DNA of 64,000 bases from G963663365 sp963663365. GTDB taxonomy: Bacteria > Hinthialibacterota > Hinthialibacteria > Hinthialibacterales > G963663365. Of this stretch, positions 52,264-61,100 are shown one piece after another. The stretch covers positions 434,001 to 498,000 of the forward strand of contig CAXXIH010000003.1 in assembly GCA_963663365.2 (NCBI GenBank), read 5' to 3'. Numbering within the stretch: the stretch's first letter is position 1; each line of letters starts with the position of its first letter. A model generated the notes under the pieces. The model did no database searches. It had not been told where the DNA came from and saw nothing but the letters and a program-made list of their open reading frames with translations. Both the position numbers and the translations under genes were made by a program.

Positions 52264-52606
52264 AATTCTGGCCTCAATACTCCCAAACGCAGACTGGTGA
52301 TTTATGGTTACATATTCGCGTCGAAATGAAGCGGAAATGAGATGTCAACTGCGTCGGATTCATTATTGATAAACAACGATTGTGCCATGCGCCGGTAATC
52401 GCTTGGTTTTTAATATCACATGGCTTAAGGTAAGTAATAACAATATGTTAGATAATGATTGGTTCCCGGTGGAATCGTGCTGATAAATTGGCTGCGGATC
52501 GTGGGATTGTGATTTCTCGGCTGGCTATCGGGATATCGCGATATCTCCGATAATTTCCAAATCTTGGATCATCAAGAGTGTAATTCGATGTTTTCGTTAG
52601 TCTTGT
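52264..52606. other. intergenic region between divergent gspE and unknown gene
   Basis: These 343 bp hold no convincing gene. They must contain promoters for gspE (leftward) and the 52607 gene (rightward). The only strong structure seen is the inverted repeat at 52527-52551. Confidence 0.6.
52527..52551. promoter_or_regulatory. inverted repeat with 14-bp perfect palindrome
   Basis: GATATCGCGATATC (52532-52545) is a perfect palindrome. It is flanked by ATCGG (52527-52531) and, after one T, CCGAT (52547-52551), extending the symmetry to about 24 bp. It lies in the divergent gspE/52607 region, 56 bp before the latter. An operator is more likely than a terminator because no T run follows. Confidence 0.5.
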
Positions 52607-53344
52607 GTGTTTCCCGATCTTGGACGTACCGATACACTTAAATCATCGATTGATGACGGTTCTCTGATGGCAAATCCCAAGGACATGAAACGGCAACTTC
52701 GTGAAGAGGCATTGACCATGCGGCTCAAGGCTGCTGAGAAGGAGATGTTTAAGAATCCTGAGGTCAAGAAAATGGTCGAAGATCTGCGGGAGATGTGGGA
52801 AGAGGACGACGACATGACCGTCGCTTTTGCGGCGACGGCCTCTTCGGATATGCCTTATACGCCGCCACCCAAACGAAAACCGGCAACCATGGCGGAAAAA
52901 GCCAATCTTCCCGGCTCAAAGATCCCGCAACTGCTGGAGATGCTTTCTAACTTGCCGGCTCCCGGCCAAAGGTTCATCAATCCGTTTCGTGTAGCCACCA
53001 ACACAACCGCTAATCCTCTCTTTTCGCGCAATCCTTTGCGTGTGGAAGCCCGGACAAAAGCGGAAGAGGAACTCGGCCGCACGCCTTCTGCCGCCCCGGA
53101 GCAACCGGCCGCAGAGTTGACGGAGTCGGATCGAGAGACCATCGCAAAGATGGAGCGTGAAATACAAGCACTTAAAATCAAGTACCGCTTGCTGAAGGCG
53201 GACGAAGAACTGATTCAATCGCGCCGTGGAGATTATGCGGCTCCGGCTAACCGTCTGAAGGCCGAACGCTTGTTGCGTGAAATCCCCGGCACAATTTCGC
53301 AATTGCAGCATCGTATTAATATGATGCTTGAAGGAATTCTTTGA
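52607..53344 (+). CDS. hypothetical coiled-coil protein
   Basis: I do not recognise this protein. It has 245 residues from GTG 52607 or 225 from ATG 52667 (MANPKDMKRQLREEALTMRL); neither has a clear ribosome site. Residues 20-70 and 175-243 are charged helices likely to form coiled coils (RLKAAEKEMFKNPEVKKMVE, ETIAKMEREIQALKIKYRLL). The middle is Pro/Ala-rich and disordered (YTPPPKRKPATMAEK). It is divergent from gspE and followed 90 nt later by a DUF1844 gene. Confidence 0.65.
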   Translation: MFPDLGRTDTLKSSIDDGSLMANPKDMKRQLREEALTMRLKAAEKEMFKNPEVKKMVEDLREMWEEDDDMTVAFAATASSDMPYTPPPKRKPATMAEKANLPGSKIPQLLEMLSNLPAPGQRFINPFRVATNTTANPLFSRNPLRVEARTKAEEELGRTPSAAPEQPAAELTESDRETIAKMEREIQALKIKYRLLKADEELIQSRRGDYAAPANRLKAERLLREIPGTISQLQHRINMMLEGIL

Positions 53345-53434
53345 CCTAACATCCCCCCTCGGTAAAATCCGATTTCGCAGAGGGGATGCGGGGCCGAACA
53401 GGTTGGTTTGGATGTTTTTGGTGAGGTGATGAAA

Positions 53435-53800
53435 ATGAGTGAGAAGGAATCAGGAAAACACAAAATTGCATTTTCGGAATATGTTGCCATGTATGGGGCC
53501 ATGTGTATGTCCCATCTAGGGCAGATTCCGAATCCGGCGACAGGCAAGATCGAATACAACCTGCCTGCTGTGCAGGACACGATCTCTCTTTTGGAAATGT
53601 TACGGGATAAAACCGAAGGCAACCTTGATGACGATGAAAAGAAGATACTGAACGATACCATTTATGGTTTGCAGATGGGGTATGTTAATGCCGTTAAAGC
53701 CGGAGTGCCCAAAGAGGTTCCGCAGCCGGAAGAAGAGAAAAAACAGGAACCCGAGATTGTAACCCCCAAACCGAAAATCTATACACCGTACGATCACTAA
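53435..53800 (+). CDS. DUF1844 domain-containing protein
   Basis: I place the start at ATG 53435 (MSEKESGKHKIAFSEYV), 8 nt after GGTGAGG; in-frame ATG 53429 and TTG 53408 are less likely. The 121-residue protein matches DUF1844: MSHLGQIPNPATGKIEYNLP, then DTISLLEMLRDKTEGNLDDD and LNDTIYGLQMGYVNAV. A Pro/Glu/Lys tail follows. The function of this widespread small family is unknown. It is often near basic RNA or cell-cycle genes; here dtd follows 46 nt later. Confidence 0.85.
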   Translation: MSEKESGKHKIAFSEYVAMYGAMCMSHLGQIPNPATGKIEYNLPAVQDTISLLEMLRDKTEGNLDDDEKKILNDTIYGLQMGYVNAVKAGVPKEVPQPEEEKKQEPEIVTPKPKIYTPYDH

Positions 53801-53846
53801 ATTCATTGGTGAATTTGGAAATTTTTGCTCTGAGAAATTTGGAAAT

Positions 53847-54296
53847 ATGCGTGCAGTCGTCCAACGAGTGAAACAAGCATCAGTCACTATAGATGGCGAT
53901 GTCGTGGGAAAAATCGGCAAAGGCATTTTGGTTTTGTTGGGAGTATCCGTAGACGATACCGAAGCCGAAGTCGATTGGATGGTAAAGAAACTGATTGAAA
54001 TGCGCATCTTCAACGATGCGGATGGCAAGATGAATCTTTCACTGGAAGAAGTGGGTGGTGCGGCGCTTGTCGTTTCGCAGTTCACGCTGTTTGGTGACTG
54101 CCGTAAAGGACGCCGCCCCAGCTATATTCATGCCGCACGGCCTGAGACCGCTATCCCGCTTTATGAACGATGCGTGCAAGGCTTTAAGGATGCGGGTATT
54201 GAAACCGCCACGGGCCGTTTCGGGGCTATGATGGATGTCTCCCTCATCAATGACGGCCCCGTGACATTGATTGTCGAAAGTCCGGCGAAAAACTGA
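53847..54296 (+). CDS. dtd: D-aminoacyl-tRNA deacylase
   Basis: DTD removes D-amino acids (and glycine from tRNA-Ala), a proofreading step. The 149-residue length is standard. It begins MRAVVQRVKQASVTIDGDVV and holds both signature motifs: VVSQFTLFGDC (SQFTL type, residues 74-84) and INDGPVTLIVESP (cross-subunit GPVTL, near residue 136). It follows the DUF1844 gene on the same strand. Confidence 0.97.
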   Translation: MRAVVQRVKQASVTIDGDVVGKIGKGILVLLGVSVDDTEAEVDWMVKKLIEMRIFNDADGKMNLSLEEVGGAALVVSQFTLFGDCRKGRRPSYIHAARPETAIPLYERCVQGFKDAGIETATGRFGAMMDVSLINDGPVTLIVESPAKN

Positions 54297-54331
54297 GTGC
54301 GGCAATTACGGTTTGTAGCATTCGCCGCCCT

Positions 54332-56026
54332 TCACTCCCCTGCTAATGCGTTTTTTAGAGGCTCTAGAAATTCCTCATAGCGTTTCCAACGTTCCACCGA
54401 AGTCCGGTACATCGGTTGCCGGACTTGCACGCTGCTGGCCGAACGGACCGGCCTGCGGCTTAAGTGGAAATCCAAGCACTCCGGCGACCATTCCAATCCG
54501 CAAAACTCAAGCAGCTCGCGTGTCGAAGATTCTTGTTCAGAGACTAAGTATTCATACTCGATTTCGAAAATCCGTATCTGTGAAATGCTACGCCAATGCG
54601 CCATCAAGTCTTGATAGTACCGGTAGATTGTTCCCAACTCTTTCAGATTATGCGTGTAATTCAACGCGTCTCCAAACAGTGTTACGAAACAAGAAAGACA
54701 AGTATCCATCGGATTCCGGCGGCAATGCACAATCTTGGCATTCGGCATCAGCAGAGGGATCAAAGCGGCCTGGATAAAATTGTGCGGCAGCTTATCGGCA
54801 ATGTGTTTGGCTTCAGGACCGAACTTCTGCACACGCTGCACATACTCTTCCCCAAGTTGTGTTGCACATTCCGGCGTAAGGTCCTTTATGCATTCCGGAT
54901 ATGGTTTTGAGGCTCCCAAAACTCCGGGAAGTTTCTCGGCCAGTTGCCCTAAGAAGGGCAACTCACCCGCGCCATAAACCTCCGGATGACTGGCAAGAAT
55001 CTGTTCGACCAATGTTGTCCCCGAACGGGGCATACCGATGATAAAGATCGGAACGGGCGATGGATTGCCATATCCTGCTTTTGCTTCGAACAAATCGGGT
55101 GAAAAAGCAGCCTTTAGCCGATTGAAGTAGTCGAGGTAATCGCGGACATCAAAGTTAATTGCCGCTCGCTGCAGGCGATTACCCTCCTGCCAATTGGAAA
55201 AAGCCTTCGCGTCCTCACCTATGGCTTCGTAAAAATTTGCCAACGCAAAACAAAGGTGAACACGGTTTTCCGTGTCGGTTTGTGTTGAGGTTAGCAGTCC
55301 CTCGATTTGAGGAATCCATTTTGCATAATCTTTATTTTTCGTCTTCAAACGTGAGATCAGATAATATGTTTTGCCGGATTGCGGATCGGCGGAAATGCAT
55401 TTCTGCAAAATTCTATTGGCGGCTTCCATTTCGCCCAGCTCTTTATAGGCATCCCCCAGGTTATGCAGTGCTTTGGCATGACGTGGATTCCTGGTGAGCA
55501 ACCGCCGGTAATGGCTGACCGCCTCATTCATTTTTTTCTGATTGCGTAACATGAGGCCGAGATTCAACTCGACTTCATCGTCATTCGCCTGCAGCGCGAG
55601 GGCCTGACGGTAGGCCGATTCGGCTTTTTCCCATTGTGTAAGGTCTTGCCATAGCAGGCCGAGCATTGCATACGCCTTATCGAATCGCGGTGCAAAGCGC
55701 AGACATTCATGAAGGCATTCAATAGCCTCGTGCTGCTGTCCGCCGTTACGCAAAACCAAGGCCAGGCTGTAATGCAAAAGAGGTGAAGACGGCTGGGTGG
55801 AGACAGCCTTCTTAAGCAACTCGGCCGCTTCTAAATGTTCGCCGCACTGGCTCTTCACAAGCCCCAAATAATGCAAGGCATCGGTGTGCCGGTCATCGAG
55901 TTCAAGGACTTCACGATAGATACGTTCAGCCTGCTTAAGGTCTCCGGCATTTTGGGCCTGAAATCCCAGCCGCACCCGTTCGTTCAGCTGTTCCTCATTG
56001 TTATGGGATTTCCCGGTTTCGCTCAC
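54332..56026 (-). CDS. TPR-repeat sulfotransferase
   Basis: Residues 15-270 contain about seven tetratricopeptide repeats (AERIYREVLELDDRHTDALH, AESAYRQALALQANDDEVEL, ALHNLGDAYKELGEMEAANR). Residues 325-560 are a sulfotransferase domain with the PAPS 5'-phosphosulfate loop IFIIGMPRSGTTLVEQIL (about 320-337) and HCRRNPMDTCLSCF (3'-phosphate region). I prefer GTG 56026 (MSETGKSHNNEEQLNERV), with GAAGGG 6 nt upstream; the frame opens at TTG 56131, which would add a hydrophobic N-terminus. TPR-sulfotransferases modify proteins or glycans; the target is unknown. Confidence 0.85.
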   Translation of the reverse strand: MSETGKSHNNEEQLNERVRLGFQAQNAGDLKQAERIYREVLELDDRHTDALHYLGLVKSQCGEHLEAAELLKKAVSTQPSSPLLHYSLALVLRNGGQQHEAIECLHECLRFAPRFDKAYAMLGLLWQDLTQWEKAESAYRQALALQANDDEVELNLGLMLRNQKKMNEAVSHYRRLLTRNPRHAKALHNLGDAYKELGEMEAANRILQKCISADPQSGKTYYLISRLKTKNKDYAKWIPQIEGLLTSTQTDTENRVHLCFALANFYEAIGEDAKAFSNWQEGNRLQRAAINFDVRDYLDYFNRLKAAFSPDLFEAKAGYGNPSPVPIFIIGMPRSGTTLVEQILASHPEVYGAGELPFLGQLAEKLPGVLGASKPYPECIKDLTPECATQLGEEYVQRVQKFGPEAKHIADKLPHNFIQAALIPLLMPNAKIVHCRRNPMDTCLSCFVTLFGDALNYTHNLKELGTIYRYYQDLMAHWRSISQIRIFEIEYEYLVSEQESSTRELLEFCGLEWSPECLDFHLSRRPVRSASSVQVRQPMYRTSVERWKRYEEFLEPLKNALAGE

Positions 56027-56193
56027 AAAAAGCCCTTCATATACGTTATCGATCCCGGTGGCAGGTGATAATGCCGCACAGAAAATTGCGATACCGGTAG
56101 ACACAATAACGCTGTCTGACCTGCGCCGCAATCAGCGACTGATCGGATGTATAGAAAAACCTCGATACGAATTTTGAGAAAACCGCTATTAGA

Positions 56194-56784
56194 TTAGCCG
56201 GGCCTATGCGTGTACCCACCGCCGCCCGAAAGTTCTTCCTTGTTGTTGGAGCGGTAAATATACCCCTGCGAGGCTACACCATTGCTCATGTCATAGAAAA
56301 TCCATACATCCGCCGGTGCAGGCCCCGGGCTGATCATAAACCAATCGAAGGACATGCTGTAATCGGCGGGTTTTGTCGGTTTGCCTTTTGTATTCGGACC
56401 ATCGTAAGCGTCGGTGTCGTCACACATATAATAGGTGTAGTCGGGACCTGAAGTTGATACCAAATGATGGTCGGCGACATTCAATGATCCGCGAAATGGA
56501 TCTGTAGGGAAACTGGCAATGTAAGCGATAGGCGTGGTTAGCCGCCTGAATGGGCGTTCGGGATATTTCTCTGCGTAATTGCTGGTTGGGAAATGATTGG
56601 TATCCAAAAAGTACATATCGAGCGCAGTCGATAAAGAACCCATATCGCTGTAGGCCCGCGTCACTCTGGCACGCAATTGCGCATTGATGAAGTTGGGGAC
56701 AGCGATTGCAGCCAGGATGCCGATAATAGCCACAACGATAAGAAGTTCTATCAAGGTGAAACCGCGGTTTTTCGTAGAATTCAT
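56194..56784 (-). CDS. stand-alone type II pseudopilin (PulG-like)
   Basis: ATG 56784 (MNSTKNRGFTLIELLIVVA) follows GGAAGG by 4 nt; the frame extends to 56847 without need. The 196-residue product has cleavage before FTLIE and Glu at +5. The body has STALDMYFLDTNHFPTSN, LTTPIAYIASFPTDPF, FMISPGPAPADVW and YDMSNGVASQGYIYR, the same plan as the two pseudopilins at 35313 and 36002. It ends in a Gly-rich tail (GGGGYTHRPG). It sits between the sulfotransferase and nucleoside hydrolase genes. Confidence 0.85.
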   Translation of the reverse strand: MNSTKNRGFTLIELLIVVAIIGILAAIAVPNFINAQLRARVTRAYSDMGSLSTALDMYFLDTNHFPTSNYAEKYPERPFRRLTTPIAYIASFPTDPFRGSLNVADHHLVSTSGPDYTYYMCDDTDAYDGPNTKGKPTKPADYSMSFDWFMISPGPAPADVWIFYDMSNGVASQGYIYRSNNKEELSGGGGYTHRPG

Positions 56785-56986
56785 GTGCCCTTCCTTTGCC
56801 TTCAACTGACATGCGGAACCTTGGCCAATCTTGATCCGGTTCCGCATCGTTTACGGTCGAATCCCAACTGTCAAACCTGTCTCAACTCTACTTTAACAGA
56901 TATCCCCCCCATGTTGTCCAGAACCAATCCGGTATTCAACCGGTGATTTCAGGAATTTGTTTGCCATGTTTCGGTTGTGTCCGTAT

Positions 56987-57994
56987 TTATTCCTTGATAA
57001 TGCGCGCGGTCAGAAGATCCTTAAATGCGTTGTAATCTTTCCAGTCCACGGCTACATGGATCGTTTTCGCCTTTTCGTCCACGACTGTGCTGCCGTCATC
57101 TTCAACCCGCACACCCAAATCTTTCATCACCAATAGCTCTTCTGAAAATGCCAAATAGACGGCCACCGTGTCAAAAAGAACTGAACTTCTCTGGTCAAAT
57201 ACCTCCTTGGGCTGCCTGGAGGTTTCAAACCAGTATTTATAGTTTTCGATTAGAGCGAGGGCGAGCGGTGACTTGGCATTACGGATTTTTTGGTAGTGTT
57301 CACCATCCAAGATCACAGTCCCGCATGTGTCCAGAGGCGTAATAGTGATATCCCATGCCGCCTGGAAGGCTGCTTGACATGCTTTGGAATTCTGCCTGAC
57401 GTTGTATTCACGGCTGACCTTATCGGATCCGCCATAACCCTTATAAATCGAACCGTGCATACCGACAAAACGGGCTTTCTCGGCAATGCGCGGTTCACGT
57501 TTTAAAGCCTCGGCGATATTAGGAACCGGTCCGATACAAACCAGCGTGATCGGACTTTCCGAGTTCATAATTGTATCAATCAATGCTTGGACGCCGTCTT
57601 CATGAACCTTTCCGGGATAATCTTTAAGTTCGTAATCTTCAATCCACGGCCCCTGCCGGTAGGGACCTTCATTGCTGAATGAAATCCCAACGCCCACAGG
57701 GATATCCGTACGTCCGGCGGTTTCCAAGAGTTTGGCAATGAGTTTGGCGCGGTAATGGGTATCCCCCGTATCGGAAACAACAAGTTTGATATCTAGTTCC
57801 GGGCTATTGAGCATCATGACCAATGCCCATGTGTCATCAATATCGCTGCCGATATCTGTGTCCAAAATGACCGGAATCTTTGCATTGACGGAGGATTCAG
57901 CCGCTGTACCGCTAATGGCGAGGCTTAGGAATAGACCGATGGCAATCAAAACAGCTGGAATTGTGGATTGTCTGAAAAATGGTGCGTTTGGCAA
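56987..57994 (-). CDS. exported inosine-uridine-type nucleoside hydrolase
   Basis: The 335-residue protein has the calcium-binding motif DTDIGSDIDDTWAL at residues 45-58, the mark of IunH-type nucleoside hydrolases. ITLVCIGPVPNIAEALK and FVGMHGSIYKGYGG are further family features. It differs from cytosolic relatives by an N-terminal signal peptide (IPAVLIAIGLFLSLAISGTA). The start is TTG 57994, supported by GGAGG 8 nt upstream. It may release ribose from scavenged nucleosides outside the cytoplasm. Confidence 0.9.
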   Translation of the reverse strand: MPNAPFFRQSTIPAVLIAIGLFLSLAISGTAAESSVNAKIPVILDTDIGSDIDDTWALVMMLNSPELDIKLVVSDTGDTHYRAKLIAKLLETAGRTDIPVGVGISFSNEGPYRQGPWIEDYELKDYPGKVHEDGVQALIDTIMNSESPITLVCIGPVPNIAEALKREPRIAEKARFVGMHGSIYKGYGGSDKVSREYNVRQNSKACQAAFQAAWDITITPLDTCGTVILDGEHYQKIRNAKSPLALALIENYKYWFETSRQPKEVFDQRSSVLFDTVAVYLAFSEELLVMKDLGVRVEDDGSTVVDEKAKTIHVAVDWKDYNAFKDLLTARIIKE

Positions 57995-58182
57995 TTGAAG
58001 AACCTCCGGATTGGCGGATGTACCTTTCAGTGGAAATCAGTTCATATTCGTCTGCAGATGTATTGTCGATGCAGACACGAATGCTAATTAAACTTCATTT
58101 TAGCATTGTGCCTTTATGGCGAATAGGAACTCAATTCCTTACCGGAGGTAACCAACTGTTTTTTACTGCAAATCGCCGGTTG

Positions 58183-61100
58183 TCAACGCCCCAAAAGCGA
58201 CGTATCCAAATCCGCAAGATTGGCGGTGTTTCCATAGCCGGAGAGTTCGTAAATTGTAATGTCATCCACCGCAAATTCGATATCACCCAGCGCAGACTGT
58301 ACGGTAAGGAGAATGCCGGTGGCGCCATCGGATATCCGGCCCATGGTTGAAACCAGTGTCCATCCTACTCGGCTGCTGTCCATAACATCTTCCGCTGAAA
58401 TGAATGTGGCGAATGTCGATAAGTCCGTATTTGAATCTTGTCCGATGGCACTGACCACCAATGCCAAGAAGCCTTCATCTCCACTTACGCGTTTTGCATA
58501 GCAGTCGACCAACACAATGCTTGGCAGGTCGATATCCAGTCCGCAAGTGATATTTGAAAGCCGTTCTCCTTCAGTTGTCGAAGGCAAGGCGATTGATCCG
58601 GGTAAGCCTGATGTCTCAAAGTTGTTCAAACTGGAGACCACCGCCGGATTATGAGGTTGACCCAAAAGGTTCTGGTAAAAGCCCTGTAAACCGTCACGCA
58701 TGTCGCCATTAATGATCGAACCATCACCGCCCAAAATCGGGCTTGATACCTGATTGCCAAGCGAAGGCAAAGCCGCTTCGATTGAGAACAGATCGTCTGT
58801 TGAGCAAAGCATAAGGTTGTCGAAATAAACCGTGCCCGGACCTACTACCTGCAGCAAGGGGTGGAAACCACCGGTTGGTGCATCATAAATCGTCTCAATT
58901 GTCGCGGGAGTACCCACGGATACTTCACTGCCTTGCGCCAAAACATAAGCTAGGTTCTGTCTTTCTTCGAAAACGGATTGATCCAGGACCGCCAAACTGA
59001 TGGTGATATCGGAATCTTCGGTGTAGTAGCTCACGGACAAAATCCCCTCGTCGAGAGACATGACTTTTGCGAGATAGACCTGCACCGTATCGCCTTCTGC
59101 CGCTTGAATCCGAAGTCCTGTGCCATCCGTGAACGCCTGGCTTTGCACAGGCCATGTGGCCCCCTTCTCGACCGATGAGCCATCACCCGCCTGCACAGCC
59201 AAAAATGCCTCTTCAGGATCATTAAACTCAGAAAGTAAAACACAGCCTTCCGATACCATCGGTGTGGGGATCGCACCCGGCAGAGTCGGAGTCGGTGTAG
59301 GCTCGCCTGCCGGATTATCGGCCAAGACTACGATACCCCATTGTCCTTCATCCCGGCTGCTGGAATCGTTGCGGCCGTGCCAACGGTAATGTGAATCCCG
59401 GGCTGTTTGGTTGGGATCGTCACTGTCATCAATGGCGATGTCGAAACCGATTGTGCGGCTGAAATCAGCCAACGTGCATCGGAATTCAACAATCCAACCG
59501 GAACTGTCGCTTTTTGCACGAGCCGCGCTGTCAATGCCCAATCCTGGAGTGAAGTTACCCACCGCCCCACCGTCACCGCGCACAATGGCATTAAAGCCGA
59601 AGATATTGTTTTCGAGCTGACTCAGTCTGCTGTAATTACCGTCGATACGAATCTCCACAGCATCGTTACGCCAAATCGTGGCTTGTGAAAAATCGAGGAT
59701 ATCGTCATCCACATCAATCGCCACATAGAAGTAAGTTCCATCGTTCATGATATGGACTGTTGCCCGGCTGTCTTCCGCAGTTTGGAAACCATCGCCATTC
59801 GGGCCGCCGATAATATTCGAATCCGGACTGGCGATTCCCGGACGTATCCCATCGGAACCGTCGAATTCCAAAGTCGTTGTATTGTCCCATTCGCCTGAGG
59901 AAATCAGGCCATCTAAAACCGGCGGCGATGTGGCCCATACCGATGAAATTTGCAGCGCCTCCTCTACCGGCGTGGGGGTTGCCTGCGTGCCTTGCGGCCC
60001 GGCTACGCCAATACCGAAAACGCCTGTCGATGTTGAGAATCCTCGTACGGTGACAAAATAGATCGCGCCGCCTTGTAGATTCTGGACAATTCGTGAATAG
60101 CGGTTTGAATTGATATCGATATCGTCATTTGTGCTGATAGGCAGGCTTTCATCTTCCGGCCCGGTAAGTTCGAGAATTGTATCGAAAGAGTCTGCACCTT
60201 CAGGTTGGCTGGTTGTAATCGTATAAACTCCCTCGATCTCTGCATAGAACCAATAATCTGCCGTCTCTCCAACTGCGGGGACTTCACCGGTAACTGCGGG
60301 ATTGTTTACATGCAGTTCCGAGCGCGAACCGATCACCGCCGGTGTTGGCGATGCGGCTGCTGTGGGGGTTGGAGTTGAATCGGGTGAGACGGCCAAACTC
60401 ATTGTGCCCCATTGCGTTTCGTCGTAATAGCTCGCATCGAATGCGGCGTTCCAACAGTATTGTGAATCGCGTTGGCTTTCGGCGGGATCGTCACTGTCGT
60501 TGATTGAGAGATCGAATCCGATTACCGGGGCAAAACCGGTACGCGCCACACGGAATTCGACGGTCCAGCCTGTCCTATCGCTTTTGATCTGCGCTGCGCT
60601 GGCTAAATCTGCGCCTGTGGGGAAAAACTCCCTTTCGCTCCCGTCTCCGAGAATAATGGCATTAAATCCGAATGCATTATTTTCGATTTGCGAGAGGCGG
60701 CTGAAGTTGCCATCGATACGAATTTCACAACTGTCTGCCAGCCATATCGAACTATTTGAAAAGTCGAGCACATCATCCACAGCGTCAATGGCAATATAGA
60801 TATATTCGTCATTGTTCATGACATACACCGTGACGCTGCTGTCATCGGCGGTTTGGAACCCATCGCCATTTACACCGCCGATAGAGTACGAGTCCGCCCC
60901 CACAATACCGGGCGCGCTTGAATCGCTGCCATCGAAATGAAAAACGGCGGCATGATCCCACTCGTTTATACCCAAAATACCGTTGAAATTAGGCGTCGTA
61001 TCGGTCCATACGGAATCGACGTGCTGGCCGCTTCCCAATGGTGTTGGAGTGGGTGTTAAAACGCCTTCTTCTCCGGTAACCGTGAGTTCGTAACTTCCGG

